A DNA stretch of 64,000 bases from VRUE01 sp963697805 (lineage in GTDB: Bacteria; Actinomycetota; Thermoleophilia; Solirubrobacterales; 70-9), in assembly GCA_963697805.1 (NCBI GenBank), contig CAVOPB010000001.1, positions 558,001 through 622,000 on the forward strand. Direction: 5' to 3'. The position numbers and the translations under genes were made by a program. Shown piece after piece: positions 1 to 8,054 of the stretch. The first letter of the stretch is position 1. Each line of letters opens with the position of its first letter. Under the pieces are notes generated by a model. That model made no database searches and had not been told where the DNA came from. It was given only the letters and a program-made list of their open reading frames with translations.

Positions 1-192
1 GCGACGGTGATCGGCCACACCGTCTACACCTCGAGCTTCAAGACCCGCGATTCGATCGGGCTCGACGTCCGCGACGGCAATCGGACATTCGAGCTCGACC
101 AGGCCGGATACACCCCCGTCGTCTCCGACGGCCGCCGCCTCTACCTGATCGGCTACTACGTGTTGATCGGTCTGTTGCCGAAGCGCGGCTGA
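1..192 (+). CDS. C-terminal end of a PQQ-binding-like beta-propeller protein (partial)
   Basis: The reading frame is open from base 1 and stops at 190-192, so only the last 63 residues are present. The visible part has the pattern of a final propeller blade: a small hydrophobic strand, a Y-T-S-S-F strand, a D-x-R-D-G turn, then a strand with S-D-G-R-R-L-Y-L ending in L-L-P-K-R-G. This fits the PQQ-like repeat proteins (BamB-like) that are common in Solirubrobacterales. The function of the whole protein cannot be read from this fragment. Confidence 0.5.
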   Translation, partial: ATVIGHTVYTSSFKTRDSIGLDVRDGNRTFELDQAGYTPVVSDGRRLYLIGYYVLIGLLPKRG

Positions 193-193
193 C

Positions 194-1781
194 TCACCAG
201 GTGTCGACGAAGCGCCGGCCGGGCTCCGTTGCCGGGGCATGCGCCGCGGCCGCGGCGAGGGTCGACGCGATCAGCGAGCGCGTCTCGGCCGGGTCGATCA
301 CGTCGTCGAGCTCGAACAGGGTCGCGGCGTTGAGGGCGCGCGCGTTCTGCTCCGCCGCCGCGGTCAGGTCGCGGACCCGCTGCTCGCGCTCGGCCTCGTC
401 GGCGATCGCCTCGAGCTCCCTGCGCATCGCCAGCCGCACCGCCCCTTCGAGGCCCATCGGGCCGAGGTGGGCCGAGGGCCAGGCGACGGTCAGCAGCGGC
501 TCGTGCAGGCTGCCGCCGACCATCGCCTGGGCGCCGAGCCCGTAGCCGCGGCGCAGGACCACCGCGATCAGCGGCACCCTCAGGGCCGCACCGGCGACCA
601 GCAGCCGCGAGGCATGCCGGACCAGCGCGGTCGCCTCGGCCTCGGGCCCGACCATGATCCCCGGCGTGTCGACGAGCGAGACGACGGGCAGGCCGAAGGC
701 GTCGCAGAGCTGGAGGAATCGGGCCGCCTTGTCGGCACCGTCGCTGGTGATCGCGCCGGCCATGTGGCGGGTGTCGTTGGCGATCACGCCGACCGGCCGT
801 CCCTCGACCCGGGCCAGCGCGGTGACCATCTCGGGCGCGAAGCGCTCGCGCAGGAAGATCGACCGAGCCCTCGTCGGCGATCGTCTCGATGATCGGCGCG
901 ACGTCGTAGGCGCGGCGCTCGCGCTCGGGGACCAGCTCGCGGAGCCGCTCCTGGTCCGGCTCGGCGCCCGGCCGGGGTTGCGCCCTGGAAGAAGGCGAGC
1001 AGCTGCTTGGTCACCGCGGTCGCCTCCGCCTCGTCGGCGACGGCGACATCGACCACCCCGTTGGCGGCCTGCATCTCGATCGGCCCGATCTCGTCGGCGT
1101 CGACGACGCCGAGCCCGCCGCCCTCGATCATCGCCGGGCCACCCATCCCGAGCGAGATGTTCTCGGTCGCGACGATCAGGTCCGCGCAGCCGGCGATCAC
1201 CGCGTTGCCGGCGAAGCAGCGGCCGGCGACGACCGCGATCCGCGGCACCAGGCCCGAAAGCCCCGCCCAGAGCGCGAAGGCGCGGACGTCGAGGGCGGAG
1301 ACGACGGGGTAGTCGGTGTCGCCGGGGCGGCCCCCGCCCGCCCTCGGCGAAGAAGACGGTCGGCAGCCGCATCCGCTCGATCAGCTCGAACAGCCGGTCC
1401 TTCTTGCGGTGGCCGAGGGCGCCCTGGGTGCCGGCGAGGACGGTGTAGTCGTAGGTCAGCACGGCGCAGGCCGCCCTCTCGCCGAAGAGCTCGCCGTTGA
1501 CGCGCGCCGTCCCGGCGAGCAGCCCGTCGCCGGGGGTGCGCTCGATCAGCTCCTCGACGGTCGCGCCTGCCGCGCTGCGCCGCGATCGCGAAGCGGCCGT
1601 ACTCGACGAAGGAGCCGGGATCGACGAGGTCGTCGATGTTCTCGCGCGCGGTGCGCCCGCCGGCCTCGTGGCGGCGCTCGACCGCCTCGGGCCGCGCCGC
1701 GTCCTCGGTCAGCGCCCGGCGCGCCAGCAGCGCGTCGAGATCGTCACGCCGACGGTCCTCACTGGTCCCTTCGCCAGGCAA
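194..1781 (-). pseudogene. Acyl-CoA carboxylase carboxyltransferase, broken by four +1 frameshifts
   Basis: Joining three frames gives a near full-length biotin-dependent carboxyltransferase (AccD/PccB type). The pieces run from the TARENIDDLVDPGSFVEYGRF start motif, through VLTYDYTVLAGTQGALGH and a crotonase-like middle (GRCFAGNAVI, ISLGMGGPAMIEGGG), to the C-terminal half (VDTPGIMVGPEAEATALVRH). The frame changes near 1559-1575, 1325-1345, 955-965 and 859-865, and each change equals one extra base in the gene. A TTG at 1781, two bases after the tRNA, is the only upstream start seen. An intact homologue lies at 13173-14693. Either the gene is decayed or the assembly has four single-base errors here. 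The family assignment is firm; the state of the gene is not. Confidence 0.8.
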
Positions 1782-1782
1782 G

Positions 1783-1854
1783 CGGGGGAGCCGGGATTCG
1801 AACCCGGATTCACGGTTTTGGAGACCGTGCGCATAGCCGTTAACTCACTCCCCC
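1783..1854 (-). tRNA. tRNA-Trp (anticodon CCA) with an atypical D arm
   Basis: On the minus strand a 7-bp acceptor stem (GGGGGAG/CTCCCCC), a 5-bp anticodon stem with loop CTCCAAA (anticodon CCA) and a perfect T arm (CCGGG-TTCGAAT-CCCGG) are clear. Total length is 72 nt with discriminator G, and CCA is not encoded. The D arm reads AGTT-AACGGCTA-TGCG: the loop GG and flanking A residues are present, but only two of four stem pairs form (one G-C, one G-U). It is the only Trp-type tRNA in the window and may be a divergent or decaying copy. Confidence 0.8.
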
Positions 1855-2064
1855 GGGCCACCGCAGGGCCGAATGGTAGTCGGGTGGCCTAGGCCGTTTC
1901 AGGCCGCGCACTCGGGGTAAGCTCGTTTGGCAAATTGGCGTCGGCCCGAATCCCTGCGGCTTTCACCGGATCCCCGGTTCCCGCTTGGGTGAGAAGACCA
2001 ACCGCAAGTAGCGGCGAGGCGTTCGGGTCGGCGACCAACCTCAAACTCGAACCGGGCCGCCCGC

Positions 2065-2253
2065 TCAGGTCTTGCGCTCGAGATCGGCGACCTCATCGGC
2101 CTTCTCGTCCGCCCGCTCCTGGGCGCGATCCAGCTCCTCCTTCTTCTCGCCCTTGCGCTCCTCTCGCTTGCCTTGACGGCGCAGCGATGGATCGTCGGCG
2201 ATGTCCCCGGCGGCCTGCTTGGCCTTGCCGGTGATCTTGTCGAATATGCCCAT
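2065..2253 (-). CDS. CsbD-like small stress protein
   Basis: A 62-residue, highly charged, cysteine-free protein starting MGIFDKITGKAKQAAGD, which matches the opening of CsbD-family (PF05532) general-stress proteins. The rest is an amphipathic helix rich in Lys, Glu, Arg and Asp. The ATG at 2253 is chosen because AAGGAGG lies a few bases upstream. CsbD proteins are small cytoplasmic proteins induced by general stress in Bacillus; their molecular role is not established. It stands alone, upstream of a secreted-protein gene on the same strand. Confidence 0.75.
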   Translation of the reverse strand: MGIFDKITGKAKQAAGDIADDPSLRRQGKREERKGEKKEELDRAQERADEKADEVADLERKT

Positions 2254-2323
2254 GTTCCTCCTTCGTTCCGGGATGAAGGAGGGGACTACCCGCAGTTGCG
2301 CCCGCCGGAAACTTCGGGCCGGG

Positions 2324-3361
2324 CTACTTCTTCGTTTTGCCTTTTTTCTTCGCCGCGACCTTGAACGTCGTGACCTTGGTCGAGACGTTGCCCGCCGCAT
2401 CGCGGGCGGTCATCGTCAGCCGATAGGTGCCGGGGCTCAGCTTCTTCGGGATCGAGACCTGGTTGGCACCGGCGTTACCGGGACCGCCGAAGGTTCCGCC
2501 AACCGGGGTGAACCGCGTGCAGGCCTTCTTGCCCTTGTTGCTGTTCGTCTCCTTGACGCATTTCTTTCCCGCCTTGCGGCCCTTCGACTTCTTCTCGATC
2601 TTCAGCTGCACCGTCGCGGCCTCGGTGAGGCTGTAGGAGATCTTCCCGTTCGTGACCTTGAGGCCGCTGACTCCGGGGGGCGCCGTGTCGCATGGGCCCG
2701 CGGTTGTGGCCTGGCTCGGGCACTGGTCCTGGGTCTCGTCCCCGAACCCGTCGTTGTCGGCGTCGGGCTCGATCGTGGCCTGGACCTGGAGTTCGTTCTG
2801 GGCTTCGGTCGAGCCCCTCTGGCCGGCCCCTTCTTCGAGCTTCGGTTCGAACATGTAGCTGCGCTTGTCGCCGTTCGAGTTGTAGATGATCCCGATCGAT
2901 TTGGTGATGTCGACGGCGAGCTGCTGGCCCGCTTTGACCGGCAACCTGGCGGCGACCTCCCTGATCGGTGATTCGCCGCCTTCTTCGGGCGCAATCGTCA
3001 GTTCCGGCCCTGTCCCGGCCGATGTGGCGAGAGCGCTCTCGAGATTGTTCGGGTCGGGCAGCGTGAGGTTCGCCACCCGGAAGATGATGTGCCCGGTTTC
3101 TTCGTCGGCGTAGGCGTTGGTCCTGAACTTGGTGATCACGCCGGAGACCGGTGCGCCCCCCGAGTACGGGTCCCCTTCCGGGGGACTCGAGTGGATCCGG
3201 GCGACGATCGAGCAGGTTGCGTTGCAGCTGGCTTCCGTCGGTTCGTTTTTGAGCTGACTGCCGAAGATCGTCGCCGCCTGACCGACGGCCGGAAGCAGAA
3301 GCAGCACGACCACCGCCCCGCTCAATGACAGTGCCGTCAGGCGCCTACTCGTCTTGGACAT
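2324..3361 (-). CDS. Secreted protein with calcium-loop motif and GARDAAGN-type C-terminal module
   Basis: 345 residues. The N-terminus is a classical signal peptide (MSKTSRRLTALSLSGAVVVL then LLLPAVGQA). Residues about 30-200 are a beta-rich region without a recognised family. A D-x-D-x-D-G-x-G-D-E-x-Q-D motif near residue 203 resembles thrombospondin type 3 calcium-binding loops. The C-terminal 120 residues contain SLTEAATVQLKIEKKSKGRK, two cysteines (K-K-C-V-K and K-A-C-T-R) and T-A-R-D-A-A-G-N. The same module ends the next gene (3390-5084). The Lys-rich tail is unusual. Probably exported and surface-associated; function unknown. Confidence 0.7.
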   Translation of the reverse strand: MSKTSRRLTALSLSGAVVVLLLLPAVGQAATIFGSQLKNEPTEASCNATCSIVARIHSSPPEGDPYSGGAPVSGVITKFRTNAYADEETGHIIFRVANLTLPDPNNLESALATSAGTGPELTIAPEEGGESPIREVAARLPVKAGQQLAVDITKSIGIIYNSNGDKRSYMFEPKLEEGAGQRGSTEAQNELQVQATIEPDADNDGFGDETQDQCPSQATTAGPCDTAPPGVSGLKVTNGKISYSLTEAATVQLKIEKKSKGRKAGKKCVKETNSNKGKKACTRFTPVGGTFGGPGNAGANQVSIPKKLSPGTYRLTMTARDAAGNVSTKVTTFKVAAKKKGKTKK

Positions 3362-3389
3362 TCAGACTCCTCTCGGAAATTCGATTTGC

Positions 3390-5084
3390 TCAGCCCTGGA
3401 CGATCGTGAAGGTCGGCCCGTCGCGGGAAGCCTTGTTACCGGCGGCGTCACGGGCGCCGACGACGACCCTATAGCTGCCCAGCGACAGCTTGCGCGTCTT
3501 CGTCAGCAGTCCCTGGAACTTGACCTTGTTCTGGCCGGCCTTGGCGTTGAGGTTGATGCTGCCCGCGTTGACGGAGCGGGTGCATGCCGGACGCGTCCTG
3601 TTGGCGCTCGTCTGCTTGACGCAGTTCTTGCCCGACTTCCGCCCCGGCGTCTGCCGCTGGAAGGTGAGGGTTCCGCGCGCTGCCTCGCTCAACTTGAAGG
3701 AGATCGTCGTCCCGACCGGCGCCTTCGAGATCTTCGCCAGGGCGTTGCCGCGCCGCCACCTCTTGGCCGAGACCTTCACGGCAGAGATCGTCGGCGGGGT
3801 GTGGTCGCCGGCCTGGGGGTTGCCGACCTTGATCGTGACGGTGGCCGGCACGGCTTCGGAGGTCCCGTCGGAGCCCGTATAGCTGAAAGCGTCAGTCCCC
3901 TGGAAGTCTTTGTTCGGCGTGTAGATCACTTTCCCGTTCGAGAGGCCTCCGATTGCCCCATGAGAAGGCCCCGCCACGATTTCGAGCGCGTCGGATTCAA
4001 GGGGGGTCGGAGTCGGCGGTTCTTTGCCAAATCCGAAGTCGGGGTCGGTACAGGAGAGGGCGATCGTCGTGAACTGGTTGACCCCGATCTGCGCCGTCTT
4101 TGCATCGCATTTCGGCGAAAAGTTTGTCGCCCAATCGGAATTGCCGTCGAAGTGTTTCGCGACATTGAACGCGGTAAGCGGTAGAGGGTTCATCCCGTTG
4201 GGATCGCGGGTCATCAGATCTCCCGCCGAGAACGCGCCGAAGCTGTACAGGATCTTCGTCCCGTCAGGCGACCAGACACAATTCAGCTCGGTCACGCCCG
4301 CGGTGGCCGCCAATTTCGACACGCCGCTGCTCCCGTCGAGGCGGTAGGTGTAGATGTCGCCGGAGGTCGAATCTTGGTGCCCGCGCAGGAAACAGATCCG
4401 GCCGCCGTCCGGTGAAAGCGCGACCTGCCAATCGTCATTTTCTTTCCCCGGTTCGGCGATCACGGCTTTTTCTTCCCCTTCGGGAGTTACCGGGCTCTTC
4501 ATGTAGATGTCCCGTTCTTCGACCGAGCTGAAACGGTTGTAGTAGAGCGTGTTCCCGTCCGGGCTCCAGACCGGTCGTTCCTCCGTGAAGCCGGCAGTGT
4601 TGGTGATGTCGATTTCTTCGGAGCCGGGCGCGACGCCCTTTACCCAAAGATCGCCTTTTGAGCCGTAGGCGATCTCTGTTCCGTCGGGAGACCAGGATGG
4701 ACGATCCTGTTTTTCGGCCGGCGGCACGAATTGTGTATCCGAGCCCGTCCTCAGGTCCAGGATCCGCAATTCAAACGGGCCGGAAAACGGGGGTCCGGCC
4801 GCATAGACGATTCGCGAATGATCGGGCGACCAATTTGGGTGGCGGTGCTGGACGCCTTTGGCGCCGAAGGTCACCTGCGCCGGTATTCCGCTCGGATAAT
4901 CCACCACCCAGATCCGGGCGCTGTTGTCTTCGCCGTCTTTCGGTTCGCCATCGTCGCTGTTGGCGCGGCCGCTCGCGAACGCGATCTTCCCGTTCGGCCC
5001 GGGAATGAATGTCGCCCAGCTGACGGCCGGAACCGAGGCAAGTACCAGCGCTGTGAGGGCGCTGATGAGGACGAGGCGACGCAT
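3390..5084 (-). CDS. Secreted TolB/PD40-type beta-propeller protein with Ig-like and GARDAAGN C-terminal modules
   Basis: 564 residues with signal peptide MRRLVLISALTALVLASVPA. Residues about 25-330 carry repeated W-S-P-D-G/H motifs (for example NWSPDHSRIVYA, SWSPDGTEIAYG, VWSPDGNTLYYN, VWSPDGTKILYS), the mark of PD40/TolB-like propeller blades. Residues about 330-425 look like a cadherin/tandem-type Ig domain (D-F-Q-G-T-D-A-F-S-Y-T-G-S-D-G). The end (about 435-564) is the same cysteine-containing module as in the neighbouring secreted protein (F-K-L-S-E-A-A-R, V-G-A-R-D-A-A-G-N-K). Likely extracellular binding or scaffold protein; no catalytic motif seen. Confidence 0.75.
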   Translation of the reverse strand: MRRLVLISALTALVLASVPAVSWATFIPGPNGKIAFASGRANSDDGEPKDGEDNSARIWVVDYPSGIPAQVTFGAKGVQHRHPNWSPDHSRIVYAAGPPFSGPFELRILDLRTGSDTQFVPPAEKQDRPSWSPDGTEIAYGSKGDLWVKGVAPGSEEIDITNTAGFTEERPVWSPDGNTLYYNRFSSVEERDIYMKSPVTPEGEEKAVIAEPGKENDDWQVALSPDGGRICFLRGHQDSTSGDIYTYRLDGSSGVSKLAATAGVTELNCVWSPDGTKILYSFGAFSAGDLMTRDPNGMNPLPLTAFNVAKHFDGNSDWATNFSPKCDAKTAQIGVNQFTTIALSCTDPDFGFGKEPPTPTPLESDALEIVAGPSHGAIGGLSNGKVIYTPNKDFQGTDAFSYTGSDGTSEAVPATVTIKVGNPQAGDHTPPTISAVKVSAKRWRRGNALAKISKAPVGTTISFKLSEAARGTLTFQRQTPGRKSGKNCVKQTSANRTRPACTRSVNAGSINLNAKAGQNKVKFQGLLTKTRKLSLGSYRVVVGARDAAGNKASRDGPTFTIVQG

Positions 5085-5182
5085 TGAGGCGATTCACGCT
5101 ACATGAGATTCGGACAATCGCAATGTGAGATTGGACTCGAAAACGGAATGCCAATACCCAAAATCCGAACTGCATGCCTCAA

Positions 5183-5395
5183 TCAGCAGTTCGAGCCCCT
5201 TGCGGCGCGGCGGCGGAGGAGGGCGAGGCCGACGACAATCGCGATCGCTGCGGCAACGATGACCCCGGGCGGGCCGCCAATGGCCGACCCGACGACGGCG
5301 CCGAGCACGGCCGGGATTGCGGCGCAGCACAGCAGCCCGACCACTCCCAGGCCGGCAAGCGCGCTGAGACCGGCGACTCCGCGCCGGCCGCTCAC
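5183..5395 (-). CDS. MerF/MerT-like two-helix membrane protein with vicinal cysteines
   Basis: 70 residues: two hydrophobic helices (about 8-30 and 43-60), a Gly-Pro-rich turn and a positive C-terminus. Helix one contains L-L-C-C-A-A-I-P, which matches the vicinal Cys pair followed by Pro in the first helix of mercuric transporters MerF and MerT. MerF is of similar size (about 80 residues). The GTG start at 5395 overlaps the stop of the upstream gene (GTGA), so the two are translationally coupled. The pair lies divergently from a MerR-type regulator. Probable transport of Hg(II) or another thiophilic metal across the membrane; the substrate is inferred from motif and context only. Confidence 0.55.
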   Translation of the reverse strand: MSGRRGVAGLSALAGLGVVGLLCCAAIPAVLGAVVGSAIGGPPGVIVAAAIAIVVGLALLRRRAARGSNC

Positions 5396-5709
5396 GCCTG
5401 CGCTCCGACGAAGGCCGCGGCGAGACCGTCGGCGATCATTTCGGAGCCCTCAGGTGCCTCGATCGCAAGCTCCAGCTCCGATCCCCGCTCCTCCAGGGTG
5501 AGGCTGAGGAACGGGCAGCACTCCCGCTCGGCCCGGACGATCTCCTCCAGCTGCGCCCTCACATGCGGTTCGGGCCTGAAGCGCAGCAGTTGGCGGCCAC
5601 CGTTCTCCTCGCGGGCGACCAGTGCGGCGCGACCCACCACCGCCGCGGCGGCAAGGCGGGCCTCGAGTCCAGCTCCATCGAGCGAGCAGGCAATCGGTTC
5701 TTCGGTCAT
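5392..5709 (-). CDS. Small cytosolic Cys-Cys protein of the MerR-controlled metal module
   Basis: 105 residues from ATG 5709, which has GGAGG upstream; the longer frame to 5754 would run into the operator. No membrane segment. A single Cys near the start (P-I-A-C-S-L) and a vicinal pair in E-R-E-C-C-P-F-L-S-L-T-L suggest thiol-metal binding. The protein is predicted alpha/beta with a conserved-looking end (A-P-E-G-S-E-M-I-A-D-G-L-A-A-A-F). I do not recognise a named family. Placement between a MerR-type operator and a MerF-like membrane protein makes a metal-binding or chaperone role likely. Confidence 0.55.
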   Translation of the reverse strand: MTEEPIACSLDGAGLEARLAAAAVVGRAALVAREENGGRQLLRFRPEPHVRAQLEEIVRAERECCPFLSLTLEERGSELELAIEAPEGSEMIADGLAAAFVGAQA

Positions 5710-5744
5710 GGCTCGGTCCTCCGGGTCGGGTGCGCCGCTAGTGT

Positions 5745-5764
5745 TGAACCTCAACCCAGGTTCA
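5745..5764 (-). promoter_or_regulatory. MerR-type operator/promoter for the metal module
   Basis: A perfect 7-bp inverted repeat, TGAACCT and AGGTTCA with six bases between, sits midway between the divergent MerR gene and the Cys-Cys gene. Read on the minus strand, TTGACC and AACACT are separated by 19 bp with the dyad in the spacer. An over-long 19-bp spacer with a centred dyad is the hallmark of MerR-activated promoters. Confidence 0.65.
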
Positions 5765-5780
5765 GGTCAAGGAGGAGCTG

Positions 5781-6170
5781 ATGACGGAGGCAGAGCTCAG
5801 CATCGGTGAGGTCGCGGAGCGGGCCGGCGTCAGCGTTTCCGCGATCCGGTTCTATGAGCGAGAGGGGCTCATCCCCCGCCCCGAGAGGGTCAGCGGCCAG
5901 CGCCGCTTCGACGAGGGGACCGTGCAACGACTCGGGATCATCGACATCGCCAAGCAGGCCGGTTTCTCGCTCGATGAGGTGCGGACCCTGCTCACGGCCA
6001 CCGACCGGGGGGCGCCGGCGCACGAACAGCTGCGGTCTCTCGCCGCTGAGAAGCTCCCTGAGGTCGAGGCGCTGATTCAGCGAGCCGAGACGATGCGCGG
6101 TTGGCTCATCGCGGCGGGTACCTGTGAGTGCGATTCGCTCGAGGGCTGCGCGCTGTTCACGGCTGCTTGA
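5781..6170 (+). CDS. MerR-family metal-responsive transcriptional regulator
   Basis: 129 residues. The N-terminal winged helix is typical of the family: IGEVAERAGVSVSAIRFYER followed by E-G-L-I-P-R-P. A dimerisation helix follows (about 75-110). The C-terminal loop has three cysteines, T-C-E-C-D-S-L-E-G-C, in the position of the metal-binding cysteines of MerR/CueR/ZntR-like sensors. It is divergent from the Cys-Cys/MerF-like pair with the operator between, so it probably controls that pair and itself. Start ATG 5781 has AAGGAGGAG a few bases upstream. Its 3' end overlaps the end of the opposite-strand pseudogene by 14 bp. Metal specificity cannot be read from sequence alone. Confidence 0.85.
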   Translation: MTEAELSIGEVAERAGVSVSAIRFYEREGLIPRPERVSGQRRFDEGTVQRLGIIDIAKQAGFSLDEVRTLLTATDRGAPAHEQLRSLAAEKLPEVEALIQRAETMRGWLIAAGTCECDSLEGCALFTAA

Positions 6171-7086
6171 AGGCTTCGAGCGTGACGCTTGCGGAGCACC
6201 CGCTCTGGGTGTGCCCTTCCGGCCCGGTCGCCGAGAGGCTCGCCCCTGCCACGTCGACGATCATCTCGCCGCTCGTGGCCCCGAGGTGACCATGAACCGT
6301 CTGCGGCAGGATCAGGTGGATGGTGGTGGTGGGGTATTCCTGTTCGAACTCGCGGGTGTAGTGGCCGGAGAAATTGCCACTCGGGTCGAGACCGATGTCT
6401 TGGCGATAGTCGAACCCCGTCACCCAGAGGTTTTCTTTCGGTGCGCCGTCGTAGGTGGTGCATTTCAGAGCCATCTGCGCGTTCGAGCTGAAGTGGCCGA
6501 TGTTGCCGCCCTGGACGAGGAAGTCGGTGAATAGCCCGCCGACGGCGGCGTGCCAGCTTCCGTCGGCCGCGGTGTAGGCCGAAGCCCCGGTCGGCGCGGT
6601 CCCCGGGGCCGGCGCAGGCAGGGGCGTCGGCGCCGGAGGGCCTTTGACCTTCCCGGAGCCGCCAGGGGGGCTGAGTTTCAAGCTCGCCCCTTTCGAGAAC
6701 GGCGCCACCGCACCGTTGCCGTCGAAGGAGATCGTGAACGGGACCTTGCTGTTGAACAGCCCCGCCGGCAGCTGACCCTGAACCTTGGCTCTGCACAGGG
6801 CGCCATGGGGCGCCAGCACCCCGGTCCAATGCGGCGCTTATTGATGCCCCTTGACCGCCTTGGAGACCTCGACCTTCCCCTTGCACGCGCTTGCTGCGGG
6901 CGTGTGAGCCGGGGGCGCGAAGGTCACCTCGACGACGAAGTGCACGGTGTCCCCCTTGACCTTCGCCGACGTCACCCTGCTGCTGGGACGAACGGTCGCG
7001 GGTGAGCCTGCGATTGCGGCGGCCGGCCATGCCACCACCAGCACCGCGGTGATTCCCCCAACGAGACGAACGGCACGAATTGACAT
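6157..7086 (-). pseudogene. Secreted Solirubrobacterales-type protein interrupted by an in-frame stop
   Basis: From ATG 7086 a signal peptide (MSIRAVRLVGGITAVLVVAW) leads a secreted reading frame that stops at TAA 6840-6838 after 82 residues. The same frame then stays open to 6157 and continues the same kind of protein: C-R-A-K-V-Q-G-Q-L-P, a Pro/Ala linker (PPAPTPLPAPAPG), and a beta-rich C-terminal domain. Cysteines before and after the stop (A-C-K-G-K-V and L-C-R-A-K-V) look like halves of one domain. One nonsense change, for example from a Tyr codon, would explain it. Alternatively the two parts are separate genes, with a GTG at 6819. Confidence 0.55.
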
Positions 7087-7152
7087 CGCTCCACGGAACC
7101 TAACCGCTCCATCACCCGTAATTGGGGGCCTGGCCGAATTGACTGCTGAAAA

Positions 7153-7236
7153 TGCGGGCGGAGGGACTTGAACCCCCACGGGCCGAAGCCCACCAGGACC
7201 TAAACCTGGCGCGTATACCAATTCCGCCACGCCCGC
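7153..7236 (-). tRNA. tRNA-Leu (anticodon UAG)
   Basis: Minus-strand 84-nt tRNA: acceptor GCGGGCG/CGCCCGC, anticodon stem CCAGG/CCTGG with loop TTTAGGT (anticodon TAG), long variable arm (GGGCTTCGGCCC) typical of class II tRNAs, T arm GGGGG-TTCAAGT-CCCTC, discriminator A. CCA is not encoded. Confidence 0.95.
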
Positions 7237-7305
7237 GAAACGTGCCTCTGTGGCTTAACGCGCGGCCAACGCCGCATCGTCGCTCTCAGATTCTATGATC
7301 GACCC

Positions 7306-7839
7306 GTGGCTGTAGGAGAGGCGAGGCCGGGGTATGAGCTCTGGCACCCAAATCGGGAAAAACCCGAGGTCGTGACGACCAAATTCATCGTCGCGCTCCT
7401 GATGCTGGCCACGGCCGCCCTCTGCGCCCTGATCGCGATCTCGGGCTGGTCGATTCTTACCGGCGGCGGGGGCATGGGCACCGTCTGCCTGATCTACGCC
7501 GCGCTCTACCTCCTGTTCGGCATCCGCGCGCTCCAATGGAGCCGGGGGGTGCTGCCGGTCGGCGCCGCGCTCTCGATGATCCTCGCGATCTTCTGTGCGG
7601 TCGGGGCCAACAGTTGGTTCGCGCGCGACAAGGCCGGCTTCGAGGACGCCCTCCTCCCGGTCACGCTGATCGGCCTGCTGGTGATCATCCTGCTGCTCCT
7701 CCAGATCGTCCTGATCGCTGCCAGCTTCTACGGGTTCAGCCAGGACTGGCACGTCGAGGAGGAGCGCCCGATCGGCTCCGGCGAAGACTATGGAGCCGGC
7801 GCCCCGCCTGAGAACGGCGGCACCCCGCAGCCTGCCTGA
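7306..7839 (+). CDS. Four-helix integral membrane protein of unknown function
   Basis: 177 residues from GTG 7306. Four hydrophobic segments are visible at about residues 28-50, 55-75, 82-102 and 118-145, with a charged N-terminus and an acidic, Gly/Pro-rich cytoplasmic-type tail (after D-W-H-V-E-E-E-R). No catalytic or transport motif is recognised. It sits between two tRNA-Leu genes and is not obviously part of an operon. A later GTG (7372) directly before the first helix is an alternative start. Confidence 0.6.
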   Translation: MAVGEARPGYELWHPNREKPEVVTTKFIVALLMLATAALCALIAISGWSILTGGGGMGTVCLIYAALYLLFGIRALQWSRGVLPVGAALSMILAIFCAVGANSWFARDKAGFEDALLPVTLIGLLVIILLLLQIVLIAASFYGFSQDWHVEEERPIGSGEDYGAGAPPENGGTPQPA

Positions 7840-7962
7840 CCCCGATCGCCTCAGACTGCAAGAAGTCTGTGCCAAGACTGTAAGAAGTCGCAGCACAAGG
7901 CCTGATTCCGGCCTTGTGCGACCGGAGCGGGTCGTAGCTTCAAGCGTAAGATGATCGGGCCG

Positions 7963-8046
7963 GCGGCGGTGTCCAAACTGGCAAAGGAGGCGGTCTCAAA
8001 AGCCGCTGCCCGCAAGGGCTTGTGGGTTCGAGTCCCACCCGCCGCA
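7963..8046 (+). tRNA. tRNA-Leu (anticodon CAA)
   Basis: 84-nt class II tRNA: acceptor GCGGCGG/CCGCCGC, anticodon stem GCGGT/GCCGC with loop CTCAAAA (anticodon CAA), variable arm GCCC-GCAA-GGGC, T arm GTGGG-TTCGAGT-CCCAC, discriminator A. CCA is not encoded. The endonuclease reading frame begins 8 nt after its 3' end. Confidence 0.95.
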
Positions 8047-8054
8047 TCGTCGAG

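Noticed and set aside
1899..2096. 65-codon minus-strand frame upstream of the tRNA-Trp
   Set aside because: Composition Arg/Ser-rich without start signal or homology pattern; overlaps the end of the CsbD-like gene.
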